DNA of 64,000 nt, taken from Promerops cafer (taxonomy: Eukaryota; Chordata; Aves; Passeriformes; Nectariniidae). Both the position numbers and the translations under genes were made by a program. The first letter of the stretch is position 1. The number at the start of each line of letters is the position of its first letter. The notes under the pieces are model-generated. The model had not been told where the DNA came from. It saw nothing but the letters and a program-made list of their open reading frames with translations, and ran no database searches. The stretch is from NCBI GenBank assembly GCA_013398275.1, contig VZSE01005864.1, positions 40,947 to 104,946 on the forward strand, given 5' to 3'. Positions 47,261 through 60,419 of this stretch are shown piece after piece.

Positions 47261-48400
47261 GATCATTCCCAGCTGCCCTTATCTTCTTTTTTCAACAATC
47301 AGCTCCTCATTGATGAGTTCTAATAATTCTATTTGGAGGCTAAAGAAATAAATACACCTCGCAGGCATTGGAGCACACGACAGAAATGACTGTGTGGTAT
47401 TAACAGTTGGTATCTGCCATGCTGGAATAATGGAGATGAGAGTGGTAATACATAAATACAAACACTGAATACCACTTGGCAGCTATTGATGATGTAACTG
47501 CCCTTATGTGGTCATGCAGAGATGCTTTTTTTTAGTGAAAATACTGGAAATTTTTTGATGTTGTAATTAGTGCTGGCAGGCAGCAATGGAAGCCATCACC
47601 TCTTGTACCGTCACTAAGTGATAAGGCAAATAACGTGGATATGCTGAGGAAGTTTCAGGGCTGCATCCCCAAAATCTGAGCCTCTGGAGGCTCCGTTCAG
47701 CCCTGCACTTGGGATTTAATTTTGTTAAATTCACCCAAGGCTTGGCTGCCGGCCAGAGCCCTGCTATGGTCCCGCCGCCGTGGCATCAGTGCTTCAAACA
47801 CAGGATAACAACCAACTGCTAATGGCACTAATTAGGAGCCGTGGGGCTGATTTATACCTTTTGTCACTGTACAAGCAGTGGAAGTGCTGAGGTTTGCAAG
47901 GATAACAATTATTGGTTCAGGTGATGATCCTTTCACCAAAGACACACAACTGATTTTTAACTGTCAGGATTCAGAACTGGGCTCAGGGAAAATATTCCAG
48001 TGAGTCCAACCAACAGTTACAAACATTTGTTGATAATTCAGCTTTGAAAATAAATCCATAACCAAAAATATGACAAAGTGGGAAGTTTGTGTGGCAGATT
48101 AAAACTCCAGATTGATGATTATTTACGTTATCTAAATGTATATACGGTATTATTTATGTACTATGTAATTTATCTTTCAGAGACAGGAGTACCATTAATA
48201 GCACTAAATGCTTCTTAGCTGAGTATCTCAAATATTAGTGAATGAAATTTCTTTGTACTCTCAGCAGAGTTAATGGGAAGCAGCTGATAATATTCTCACC
48301 ACAACTCTCTACCCAGATTATCCCTAAATTCTGTGGGTTTTGGAGCAATAGCACACATTCCTCTCAGCCAGCCAGTTGTTTATTCTGAATTAGGGGTGAG
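47261..48400. other. Unique noncoding DNA, partly enhancer-like
   Basis: The part at 47460-47900 has homeodomain-type words (GCTAATGGCACTAATTAGGAG) and may extend the preceding block. A possible MIR-like trace lies at about 48400-48470 (GGCACAGCTGGGATTTGAATT), too diverged to call firmly. No gene recognised. Confidence 0.4.
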
Positions 48401-48470
48401 AGCACTGGCACTCGTGGTTTGGCACAGCTGGGATTTGAATTCTGATTTTCCTCTTTCCTAAGATCTGAAT

Positions 48471-51398
48471 TTTGCCACCTCATGTTTGGAAGTGTCAGTG
48501 TGTGTCCCCTGTGGTGGCCAGGAGCTTCCCCTTTCCCAAACATCTCCCTCTGGAACAGCCTTCCAGCTGGAGGAGAGGAGGAAAACACATCCCCAGTTAA
48601 AACATACCCTAAAAACACCTGCCTTGGCCAAAAGATGACAACTGCTCAGCTGTCAGTGTCTTGTTCTGTGCTCTTTGTGTGCAGGCTCCATTCAGAGGCG
48701 AGGCAGGATGACCTGCAGGAAAAGAGCAGGACGTGTTTGAGAAAAGGCAGGAAATGTGATAGTCTGGAAGCTTGGAGTGCAAGATCCAATCTCTCTCCAT
48801 GGATGGCAAGAGCATGTCAGACATAATGGAATATTAAGAGAAGGAACCTATTGCAGGCTCAGGGGACTCGAGTAAGGCAGCATTAAAAACTTTACTGCTA
48901 TTAAATCTCGGGGAGCTGGAGATAATTTTGCTTTAGAGGAGCGTGGCTGCTGGTGTGGTTAAAAATGCTATCGAAAAATCCACTCAGGAGGAATCCCTCA
49001 ATAAAACAGAAACAATTGGGGCTACATTGGAAGTTCCTGCTAAGGAAAACATCATTTGGCAGAGAAGATTGGAGAGGCTGCAGAGTGACAGCAGAAGTGG
49101 AGTTTTAGGACTGCAAACGGGAGCTGAGGGAAATGGTGGAAAGACTATTGAGACTTTATTAACTGCTACATTGGGGATCAGAAAAAGTGCTCCCCACAGA
49201 GAGAGAAAAAGCCTTTCCCAGAGCACTGAAACATTTGGCATCAGCTGCTGTGCTGGGGAGAAGGATGAAACCATTCTTTTTTTACCTGAAAACCTGCAAA
49301 TTGCACTCACAGAGCAGGTAATCAACAACAAAAAGACATTTCCTGCCAGCAAATGTTTTCATACAGGAGGTTTTATGCTCCAAGAAAATTGTGACGTGTA
49401 CCAGTATCAGAGAAACTGAAAATTGGGTCATATATAAATTCTTAAAAGCTGCCTTCTGGTTTGATTACTGGGTAGCTAATGACACCACATTCCCTGACTC
49501 CCCCTGGATTCTGGCATTCAGCCACCAGCCTTAGTTAATCCTTCATCCAGTACATCTTCCTCGCTAAGGACAAGGGGGGAAAATCAGTATATTTAGAAGA
49601 AAATAGAAATATTTGGATATATTTGGATTTCTTCTTCCTAAGTTAAGACATGATTGAAGACACAGAAAAGGCTGTAATTTTATTCCTCAAAAAATTGGCA
49701 CTGACTGGGTACTTTTGTTAAAGGACAGGAATGTGGAATTGCTCTTTTTGTTTGTTTGGCTTTTATTTTAACTGTGGCATTACTCGGGCTACAAAATACC
49801 CCAAAATGGGGTAAATACAGACTGAGCAGAGCATCCCTGAGAGCAACCAGAGGGGAGAGAAACACTCAGTGGTGGGAGGCAGTGAGGGAATTGGGAAGGA
49901 AAACCTGAGTTTTCTAAAAGCTTTTTTAATGTCTTGAACTAGACCTCCTCTCTAAAAGCAGAGTTGCTGCTGGCACAGTGGGGTCTGGGGGATTTCTGTG
50001 GCTTGCTCTTCTCTGAGGTGTTGGTGTTCCTGGAGATCCCAATCCCTTCTGTCTGAGGCTCTGTCTGAGAGGATTTTGGGGCTGTCCCCAAACCCCTGTA
50101 GGGTTCCACACATCCCTTGGGTCCCCAGAATCCTTGAGGGGCCTGCTTTCCTGGAGGCTGAGCTGTCCTAAGAACTGCCAAGTGCCTCACAGATGTCTCC
50201 TTTCAGCCTCATCCAGTGGAGAGTCCCATTTTTTGGGCACTGGGAAAGCTGCTGACAAGGCAGAAAATGGTAGAAATGTCACATTTTTAGATTCATTCTT
50301 CATCTCATCTGCTGTCCTCAAAGTCCTACTGTGAGTAAAATAAAAATATCCTTGTCCTCTGCCTAGAACCAACAATTCTGCTCTTTCAAAGATATTTTCT
50401 TAGAATTTTAGCAGGGAGAATGATCTTCTATTGCTTCACATTGAAGATAAAGGTAAAGAAAGGGCAGGATTTTCTATCAAAATCCTCCTTCAAAGCAGCC
50501 CTGCCCCTTTTGTGCTCCAGCTGTGAGATCCATAACATGAAGTATAAGCAGGGGACCCCATAACAGCTGTCACAGCATCTGAAGACTTTCCTTCCTCAAA
50601 AGAAACCTACTCTGGTATGGAAACATAAAAAAACCCAGAAAGGCAATTTTAACAAAAAGAAAAGTCCTTTAATGAATTGCAAATAGACCGTAAATGAACC
50701 CAGAAAAAAACTGATGGGGTGAACAAAGTACATAAAAATCCCCTGTGCATTCACTGTTTATAAATCAAGCTCTCACCCACCACGCCTGGAAAAGACATCC
50801 AAAGGAACATATCAAATTACATAAAAGGTCAGGGAATGTAAAATACTGAACAGACTGTTATGGGATCATCTTTAATCTTCTCCACCACCTAAAAACTTGT
50901 GGGGAGGGGTAAATTATAGTAAATGAATTGAGGAAGCTGATGAGAATTTTGGATTATAAAGCCAAAACCAGGATGCATTTTTTTAATTCAAAAGCTCTCT
51001 CACTTGCTGGAAATTCTGTCTAGTTACTGAAGACATTTGGGAAAGTTAATTTTCTGCTTAATTTTTCTTAATGTACTATTGACTGGAAAAACCCCAACAA
51101 AGTTTGAAAGTGTTTATGACATTGTTTAATAGTCAGAACTGCTGATGGTTGCTGCACATCCTTTGGGGTGCTGTTCGCACTGTTTTAGGGTCACAAATCC
51201 CATTTTATTCCTGCATCCTGCCTACTCCAGGTAGCAGCTGAGGTAGGGGATTCTCAAATCAGAAATTAAATGAAGATATCCCTTTCTGGCTGAATATTTT
51301 ATTTCTCTCTTTGGACAAAAAAAAGCATGGTTTGATTCCCAGGTTTCAGTACTCAGAGTTCTTCTTCCCACAGAGAGTAGAGGAGTTGGAGAGGAGGA
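48471..51398. other. Unique noncoding DNA
   Basis: A 158-codon frame at 48943-49419 (plus strand) is among the longest not driven by repeats. It has no recognisable domain, signal peptide or neighbours, and chance is likely. The minus-strand frame across it is also open for 122 codons, which argues against specific coding selection. The rest is unremarkable. Confidence 0.4.
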
Positions 51399-51413
51399 TC
51401 CCTCTTTTCTTTT

Positions 51414-51481
<68 letters not shown>

Positions 51482-51530
51482 TCCCTCCCTCCCTCCCTCC
51501 CTCCCTTCCTTCCTTCCTTCCTTCCTCTTT
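51399..51530. repeat. 132-nt polypyrimidine tract
   Basis: An uninterrupted C/T tract made of (TTTC)n to about 51482, (CCCT)n with six C3 runs spaced by single T at 51483-51505, and (TTCC)n to about 51526. A purine-rich stretch (51372-51398) precedes it on the same strand. The open frames through it are artefacts. It can in principle form triplex DNA and a quadruplex on the minus strand. Confidence 0.95.
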
Positions 51531-54500
51531 GTTCTCTTGTCATCACTAAAAAGAAATTCTTAATTTGAGCTCATGGACCCCTGGTACAGCTGTAGAGAAT
51601 CAGGAGTTTGAAGGTTTTATGTGCTGATTTTCTATTGATGGAATTAGAATCTCTGGGAGGTTACACTTGGTTTTGGCTTAATTTACTTGGAATTACTTCC
51701 CTCAGGTCTTCTCAGTAGCAAACCCACCTCTAATGAACCTTTTATTGTATATTTTACATATATTTTTTCTATAGGGGAGAAAATAAAATAAAAGTTACCT
51801 CTTTCATCCCAATCCCCCCCCTTTTTATTTTTTTTTATTTTTTTTTTGGTGAGCTAGGCAAGGGCCAGATTTTCTTTCTTACTTGTGTTTGAAAGTCACA
51901 TCTCTTAGCTGTTCTGTCACTCTATGATCAGTTGAATGAAAAATGCTCTAAAAGCCATGGGATCAAAAGTGTCCCATTGCAATCCAAAGCACCAGGCCTA
52001 GGGTTGGGACAAGGTGGGAGGTGTTGCATGCCAGGAAACAGAAGTGCCTAAAAAAGACACCCTGTTCTTTGAAACCTGGAAACCGTTTGAAACCTGGATT
52101 ATTCAAAGAGACTTGGGATTCAGCATCCTCATTTTATGATGATGAATTCAGCAAAATCATGATCTTAATCTAAAAATTGTTACTTAGGTGCATCCTTCCA
52201 CTGGATTTCTCCTTCTTAGAAATCTCTTTAATTTGTCTGCTATTTATCTTATTTTTCTTATTTATTTTCTTATTAAAAAAATTAACAAATCTAGCTCAAA
52301 ATGAAACTCTGGCTTGGTTCTGCTAATATAGGATGAGCACAGGCTGCTCTCTGAATTCCCCTCCAAAGCTTTACTCCCCTGCAGGTCCCCTTCCAGTGTC
52401 CCAGTGTCTGACTGTGACAAGTGATCCCAGCCAGCCCCACGGCAGCAGAGTTCCAAAGGCACTTTCAGGACAAGACTGGCTTGCCAAGCAGTCCTTGAAT
52501 ACACCCAAGATATTTTAATTGGGATTTTTCCCAGGGAGTTGCTTGTCCATACACATTTTTATTGAGCCATGTATTATTTGTGGGCGTGTTTTTATCCATC
52601 TGCATGCACAGCCATGTATTTGCTCTGTGGGTGTCACATGTTTTGCACTTAGTGCTGGGAGCTTTTCATATTTTTTCTCTGGGAACATGCTGTGATAGCT
52701 CCGGTATTTCAAAGAGCATGCAATCCAAAATCTGTCAGGAGGAAATATTTCTTTAAGGAAGAAAATGTGTTTTTTGTTAACTTTCTCAATCTCTCATCCA
52801 TTCAGCTCAGTGGTGAATGTATGTCCAAGCTGTTGGGTGGGACTTCTGTTGATTCCACTTTTTTAAACCAGATTTAACAAGAGGGATGTCAAAGTTTGAA
52901 TCTCCATATGAGGTTCCTTCCCAAAAATAAAGTTCTAAAAGTTACAAATCAGACAACTGATTTATAGCCATCCTTAATGAGTCACTCTTGGCCTTGCAAG
53001 GAAACAACATTTATTGTCTTGTCATATTAGTCTGGAGTGATTCTGCATGCCACAGGAAGACACTCAGGGAGAAGAATCCAAGCAATTTCTTTGGCATCAA
53101 AGCCTCGTGGGGGTTTCCAGGTGACTGAATTCAGATTTATTGTTGGTGAACTTGGTTCCCAGTGACCTATTTAATTCTAAATTAGCATCTCTATTGCAAC
53201 GCTTAGCTCTTCCCTGTGCTTCCCAAACATACACTAATTTGGTCTCACACCATCCCTCAAACAGGAAACGGGATAATGAGGGGTGGGATCTTCTCTCTTC
53301 CCTTTTAACTGTACCGTTATTAATGCCTGCACTGTTCTGGGGTCATATAACAAAAGAAGACAAAGCCCATCAGTTTATTGGGAGAGAAATGCAGCTGAGA
53401 GCAGCCCTGGCCCAGCCTTCGCTCTGGGCAGACAAACCCAACTGACCAAAACCATCCACAGTCACCAATAAACTGCAATCAACTGATTCTTCTCAACAGC
53501 TCTGAGTTGGTCATTTTCCTTGAACCAAATTTTGATCCATTTAATAAAACTCCTGCTGCTCGTCATCTTCTGCAGCTTAAAAAATAGTTTTTAAAGTGAA
53601 CTTAAACCTGTGCTGTGCTGAATATATGGAATATATCCACATTTCATCTGGCAGTGGTTTGCAGCCCATCTGTACCTGACTCCAGAATTATCCTGTGCAT
53701 CTTGTAGCATGTCTGATGCATGATGAGGAGATATTTGTAGTATTTTCAGATAAAAAACTCAATCATTAATAACAGATGTTGAACTGTGAGAAGTGTTAAA
53801 GATGGAATAATTGCTTCCAGTCAAAAAAAGTTTTGGAACACCTTGATTTTAAAATATCAGTTACCTTACAAAAAAACTAGATCTTTTTGGTGTGTCCTAA
53901 TCCCTTTGGTAAATTCAAAGTATAATTTTTCCACGTTCTCTTTATCTTCATTCCTGTTTAAAAATTTGAATACCATTAAGGTCATACTTCAGTCCAGGAG
54001 AGGCTTGGATCTCCATTTTCCCCTCTCTGACTTCTTAGAGGAGCAGTAAGTACTATAAAATATTCTGTGCCATTCTAACTAATCACCCCTCTGGCATTCT
54101 GAGCAAATGCAGGTTAATGGTGAAGCTTTTAATATTTCTATTAATTACATATATTATCCTAATAACTCTATTGTCAATTTTTCATTGCTAGGTAATGACT
54201 AGAGCTGGGTTAGCTGTTCATAACTACCCATGGATTTAAATGAAAGGAGGGATTTTTGTTTGGGTGTGAATTTCCTGCTGGCAAAGCCTAATTCCTGCAA
54301 ACATATTTGTTACATGACATTAATTTAGGGATGTTCTGTGCAGGTGTGATTGAGCAGAGGCAAATTCACCACTGCTGCTCTGGACAGGGGCATTTACACA
54401 GGGTATGGAAAAAGGGCTGTTGCAGGTCTGTGGTTACAGGAATTAATATTTGAAGTAGTTTTCAAGCATTTTATTAAACATGACAGGTGTATGGATGGAA

Positions 54501-55344
54501 ATGAGAACTCACTTGGAGTATTGGGTTTTTTAGGGAGCCACCGTGCATTTGCTTAAATCCTCAACTTGAGGTTCAGAGGAGGATGTCTGGGAAGGCTTCA
54601 GATTTAAGCACTACACAGGGGAGGCAGGAGATGGAATAATTCAATCAGCCACAGTGATTCTTATTCTAATAAAGTTCCCTGTTTGCAGTGGCAGGAAAGG
54701 GCTCCTGCCACAATTGTCCATGTGTTCCAGTGCCTCCCACCATAACCAGCTGGAAACAGAACTGCAGCCAATTCAGTAGGACCTGCAGTTTGATGAGCCC
54801 ACAGAAAGATCTGAACATAAGGATTGTTTCACAGAACCTGGGCAGCAATGAAGCTGAAAATATCGATTCATAAATTTCCCAGCAAGATGAGAGAAACTCT
54901 GCAATCGTTCCTGAGAAGTTGATGAACATTTCCAGCCCCAAATACAACTCACGAATGGGAGTGTTTGTATGGAAAGAGAGACAGAAAGGTTTTAATATGG
55001 CAGTGTGTGAATAAGCAGAGGAAAATGTCCTCAAGGAAACACTAACAGGAAAATTTTAAAGAGGATTCCTAGGAAAAATCTTGACACTTGGTTTGACTTT
55101 GAAAAAGCCAGTGCAGCTGTCAGCACAGTCCAGGGGAGTGAGAAGTTACCCCAGCAATGTGCTGAAAGACTGATGCTAGGAGATCTGCAGGAACTCCCAG
55201 GTGTGAAAGGAAGGCTGTTAAAATGCCTTTTTTCCCCCTGAATTTAATTTCTCAGCCAGAAATGTACCAGGTAGATGAGGCAAAACAAAATTGGGAGGCT
55301 GGCTGGGGTGTGAGGCAGCAGTGCTGGGAGCTGAGTGTGGATGT
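51531..55344. other. Unique noncoding DNA
   Basis: No gene recognised in about 3.8 kb. A C-run and broken poly-T tract lies at about 51813-51849. A loose 45-bp direct duplication (GCCATGTATT, 52566 and 52611) is present. Frames up to 122 codons (54666-55034, minus strand) lack domains. Confidence 0.45.
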
Positions 55345-55397
55345 TGGATGATTTTAAGGTCCCTTCCAACCCAAGCACTCTGTGATTCCCTGATTCT
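55345..55397 (+). mobile_element. CR1 LINE 3' tail (plus strand)
   Basis: GGATGATTTTAAGGTCCCTT, CCAACCCAAGCACTC and the tail TGTGATTCCCTGATTCTC match the last 50 bp or so of CR1 in sense orientation. Upstream similarity is weak, so the insertion was very short or its body has decayed. Confidence 0.8.
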
Positions 55398-56439
55398 CTG
55401 CTGCAGTGCTGCAGTAGTTGGATTTTAGATGCCCTGATTGTGGGTTAGAAGGTGACAAACACATCTCAGACAGCTCCAGCTGGGCTGTCCCTGGATCTGG
55501 GGACAGGAGCTTGTCCCTGATGAGGAAGCAGCGAGCCACCAGTGCATGGATTGTCCTGACAAATGCCATCAGCCCTGTCCCAGGTGCCTCAGGCTCACTG
55601 GACATGTCAGTCATTTTCCTCATGGACAAGGCTTTTCCAGGCTGCCCACGGGCTACTGGAAATCCCAAACAAATGTCAGGAGAAGCAGTAGGGCACTGGG
55701 TGAAGTGTGAAGGCAATAGAAAAAGGAAGAATCACAGTTCTTTCATATTTAAAATCGATTCAAATAGAGAAGTGGCGGTGATTTATAAACTTGAGGAAGG
55801 TTAGCCTTAATCTCCAGCTAGACATTTTCATTGCCTGAGTAAACTTTGAGCTCATACGAGCTACAGAGGCAGGAATTTGGTATTAATAGAGACACTTGAG
55901 GCAGTTTTCTTAACTGAACCACCCACGGTGTCAAGGGGCTTTGCCAATGAAGCCTCACAAAGTGGTTTGGCTGCTTAGGACAGCTCCAGTCCTAAGGGAC
56001 CCTCTGTGCTGACAATTCAGCTGCTTCCCAAAATGTAGGGAGAGTGCAGAAGGAAATATAATAAACCAGAAAGTAGAACAGCAAATGTGAATCACCAGAA
56101 CTGTACCCCAGAGCTGAAGGAAATCACTGCAGACTTGTAGGTGCTACGGAAAGCTCCCAGTGCCCAGAGGTGAAACAAATAAACAAATATTTCTACTTTG
56201 CTTTATTTATCTTTAAAGTCACGCCCACAGGGTTTAAAAAAATTTTTATAAACTATTTTGCATCTAGATTTTGAATGAATTCTCCCACAGAATACATGCA
56301 GAAAATTTTTTCTTAGCTGCAACTTTCTTAGAGAGGCACGTAACATAAATGACTTTAAAAAAGCCAATTAAATGTATGATTGAATGTCATCCTTGCTGAC
56401 TGCAGCCTTCATAAGGAACTAGAAATGTGAGGTATTTTT
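55398..56439. other. Unique noncoding DNA
   Basis: No gene recognised. The frame at 55418-55804 (128 codons) and its antisense partner have no domain. Ordinary single-copy sequence. Confidence 0.45.
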
Positions 56440-57640
56440 TTACCTAATATTGAACACAGTTAATTAAAAAGGTAAAGATTACATTTTGCTTCAGTTAATT
56501 TGAAATGGAGAACCTCCATTTAAACAATAAATTTTGGATTTTAGTTCTAGCAATTAATAGACCAAACTGTGTACTTAAGGTTTTATTATATTGATTCTAA
56601 AATAATTAGATTAGCAAACACATTGCAAATATATTATCTAAAACAAATAAGATTATCACCACGCTTTTTGTTATACAGCACAGCAATAAAACATATCACA
56701 GTGTAATCTAAGGCAATCTCATAAAGTTAATAGTCATGGAGCATATATTACATCCTTGCACTAAATGACAAAAGGCAGCATGAGCATCATGTGGACAGTG
56801 TGGAATAATTTGTAGAAGTTGAGACGTATCTGATGTTCAGCAGGTCATTCTAGCCCCACGTGTGTTTACAGGCGCATTTCCGAGCAGCCCCGGGAGTCTC
56901 TGCCCCTCTGCGTTGTCTCCCAGCCCTCTCCCAGCACTTTCACATTCCTCCGTGCGAAGCAGATTGTAAAAGTCTTCCAGCAGCAGTCTGAGAAGCCTTC
57001 AGGCTGTTTGAGAGGCCCTTTAAAAAGCATGACATTCAATCAGAGTTCAGCGAGGAAAGTTTTAATGAGTAAACTTGGTAAATTAGAGAGCACCGCAGCA
57101 GAGTGATTAACTCTCATTTGTGCATCAGTGTTAAAATTAATTAAAATGTTGAAGCCGTAGGAGGCAGGTTGGCTCCTCGAGACCTGGCTTTGCCCTCGGA
57201 GCCAGGCTGGACCCAGCAGCGATTCTTCTCCCCGGGATGAGAGGAGGGCTGAGAGAAAAGCGCAGCCAGGACAAATGTGTTTGCCACGGTGCTGCTCTGC
57301 GGGACGGCCACGGGGCTCGCCTGGCGCTCCCGAGCGAGGCACGGCCGCACAGCGGCGACAGGGGTGGCTTTGGAGGGGGGACACCGTCCCTGCCCGGGGC
57401 TTTCATCGCACTGCAGGGGACAGAGCTGATTTCAGTACCTGAGGCGTGCTGGATTGTGCTGCTCTGTGCCTGCTCCTGTGAACTGGTGACTGGAACCTTC
57501 TTTATCAAGTATTTGATAAAACAATTTAATTTTATACTCATAGCTGCCACCACCTTTACTAACAGCCTTTCTTGGCATCAATTAATTACATGAGAATTAG
57601 CTGAACTCTCTGAATATTAAAGAAAAGGGATTTATCTTAG
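56440..57640. promoter_or_regulatory. Candidate conserved noncoding block with CpG core
   Basis: AT-rich flanks dense in homeodomain words (CAATTAATAGACC, AAAATAATTAGATTAGC, GTTAAAATTAATTAAAATG, CATCAATTAATTACATGAG) surround a CpG-rich core at 57170-57420. The arrangement resembles a developmental enhancer or the regulatory region of an unannotated transcript. Conservation is inferred. Confidence 0.4.
57170..57420. promoter_or_regulatory. CpG-rich core
   Basis: More than 15 CpGs occur in about 250 bases (GGGACGGCCACGGGGCTCGCC, CCCGAGCGAGGCACGGCCGC, AGCGGCGAC). GC content is far above that of the neighbours. Frames of 114-138 codons on both strands arise from the GC richness. It is a plausible orphan CpG island of near-threshold length, with no recognised promoter elements. 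Confidence 0.45.
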
Positions 57641-58300
57641 GGCTTTGATGGCCATACATTTTAGCAACCAATTTTGTGTGAAATCATAACACTGAAGTCC
57701 TACTTAAGAGAAAAAGAAAACTTGTTCTCTTTCCAAAATCATTTTAGATCCATTTCTTTCAAGAACCAGGAGCCAGTATTTCTTCCTAGCCAGACCTATT
57801 ATGAGGTGGCTGTTTAACAAATCTGTGCTGGTTTGGAATTATAAATGACAGCCTATTTTATAAAGGGAAAAGTCTTCTTTGACAGCAGAACAATATCACA
57901 CGAGTAACAAATGGCAAATTGTGTCATACAGCCGAACAGTTGTTTTCCCATGTTCACCAAGGGCCAGTTATTAATTTTACATTGGTCAGAATTAAGGATT
58001 TTGGAGAAATTCATCAGAAACGGAAAGTATGAAAAATTCCTGCTCAATGAAAATTACCATTATTCGCTGTAGATCTATATTCATAACTTTAAAACCTGGC
58101 AGTCTTTCCTATTTTTTTCCTCTATAGATTTCTTGTCAACAAGAGTGTCAGAGGTCAATGTCAGAATGCCCCTCTGGCACCCATTAAGTATAACCAGAAA
58201 ACTTGTTCACTATTGATCTACAATGTCTAAATATCTATTATGTTGGATATAAAAGGTGGTTTCACGTCTTTCTAAAACAGATAATTCATACAGGCCAAGG
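57641..58300. other. Unique AT-rich noncoding DNA
   Basis: Enhancer-like texture continues weakly (ATTACCATTATTCGCTG near 58051). No repeat or gene recognised. Confidence 0.4.
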
Positions 58301-60419
58301 GGTCAGGCCTGGTGATATATTATTGTTTCACTGTATCAGTGAAGTGCAGGAGGGGAACAGGCCAGGAGAGTGTCACTGACCTCTTGGGGACACGGCCGTG
58401 TGTCCACGTTCCCCACCACCACCTGGGAAGATGTTGTGGCTTCCTCAGTGCTTTGAAACTCCTGAGCAAGTCGTGTTTAAAGTTTTTGTTCTTGTCATGG
58501 CAGCCAGAGCTCGCAGGAATCCCAAATCTGGGTGAAGTCAAGTCTCTGCCCCGTCCCCCATGGGCCGAGGTGCAGCTCGGTGTCTGTGGAGCTCCTGACA
58601 CCGTGGTGGTCACGCTGCCAGGGCTCTGGGTGTGCTGCAATGGGAGTTTGACAGGAATCTGCACAAAAAGGGCACTGCCCTTTTTGTGGGTGGGTTTCAG
58701 TTGTCACAGCTCCGGTGACTTCGGCAGAGCGATGGCACTCGACGTCCACAGAGGCTGTGCCCCAGAACGTGTGTCAGGCTGTGGCCATAGCTCCAAAATC
58801 ATGTGTTTTCTGCACAGACACTTGTGTAATATCACATGAATGATTTTGTTTGCTCATATCAACCCATCAAATTTATTGAGGCTCTTTCACTCTCCTCATT
58901 GTTTAACTACTGAGGTGCCTCTGCTCTGCTCAAGGCTCAAATGCAGAGCAGGCACAGCTGCATTTCTTTGTTCTGCTCTTGCTGCAGCAGAGCACAGAAC
59001 ACTCTGAGGGTGGAGGACACAATCCAGGGCTTGGATCCCCCCCCAGTCCTGTGAATTCAGCCTTTGAGGCTCCATGGCATTTCCCAGCAGGCACCTATTT
59101 CTTCTGCAGGATGAGCCCCATAAGAAGCAAACTCTCTTTGGAAGGCAGCTGATACTCTACTCTTTAATGGAGTTTATGGCCTTCTAGCAAGCCCCCAAAA
59201 TGGTTCATATTCTTCCAGGCTACATTTTTGAAGAAAGTAAATTGAGATGAATCATGCTAAGATGAGATAGTTAAAATGTCAGGCTCCATAAGTTTCAATG
59301 CATCCTTATAGCTCTGAACACTAAAATGCAACTGAACATTGGAATAAGGGAAACAAAAGAGAATCAGATAACTAGTTCTTATAGAGGGGAAAAAAGTAAT
59401 TTCTGTCTGCGCTGCTACACCATGGAAATCCACATAGTACAGTTTTAGAGCTGTACCTTAAAAAAAACAATTGCAGTTTCTTTTTATCACTGGCCTTGGT
59501 TACACATCACTGCCTACTCTACGGCACACTAGAATTGCAGAGTTTCTGAGGCAAACAATACAGCAGCAGCTTTATTTCTGTTTACAAATGTTACCTGGGG
59601 GAAATGTGCCTGTACCTGTTGGATAAATTACAAATCATCAGCACTAAATATGACCCACAACAGTGACACAGAGGGGAAGAGGGACCGTGGTCTGTACATA
59701 TTTGGTGTTAGAGAGGAAGGAAGTGCCTGGTCAGTGCTGCTGGGTTAATCAGTTAATGAAATGAGGCTGCTGGACTCTTTAAACTTCAGCTGTGTGGTGC
59801 TTCTTCATTCCTTTGCTGGACAACAGCCACTTCTTCATCTCTACTTTATTGTAATATTTACAACCAGTTGAATTAACCACCGCTATTGTTTTAAGTGACT
59901 CACTGTAGGTGTTCAACACCAGAAATGTAAACCACCACATCTGTGTCCCAGGGGCCTTCTGGGGTCATAGGGAAAGGGCACGGGATGCAGAGAAGCCTTG
60001 TAGGCCATGAAGCACCTCTTAGTCCAAGCCCAGAGGTGATTTCAGCTGAGCTGACCGAAGCAAACCTTTGATAAGAAGCAAGAACAAGGTTACATTTCTA
60101 AATCAGGAACAAGCCACTGCCCTGACCCCTCTGCTCCACGTTCCTTTCCCGGGGGTTGGCTGGGACAGCTTTCCCTGCCCAGCTGGTGACATCAGGATGG
60201 GTTTCATCCTGCACCTAAACCCACTAGTCCTGATCAAAACATGACCTTGAGCTGCTCCCAAGGCCATCAAAGCCTGGTGCAGGGTTTGGGTTTGCTGTAA
60301 GCAGATCCCAGAGCTGGGCATGCCAAGGCTGTAGGGACAGCAGCACGGATAACACCAGACACCAAATAGGGTCAGGAGAGACAACTGGGGTGTAACTGGA
60401 GCCCCTCACGCCGCTCTGG
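58301..60419. other. Unique noncoding DNA
   Basis: The longest frame not produced by a tandem repeat (58312-58839, plus strand, 175 codons) lies in GC-rich DNA and overlaps a 114-codon minus-strand frame. It has no recognisable domain and I treat it as chance. The rest is unremarkable. Confidence 0.45.

Noticed and set aside
48400..48470. Possible third MIR
   Set aside because: Only GGCACAGCTGGGATTTGAA is convincing and the rest of the consensus does not align well.
54666..55034. 122-codon minus-strand frame
   Set aside because: No recognised domain and unremarkable composition. Consistent with chance.
58312..58839. 175-codon plus-strand frame
   Set aside because: It lies in GC-rich DNA with an overlapping minus-strand frame of 114 codons, has no recognisable domain and no exon-like boundaries.
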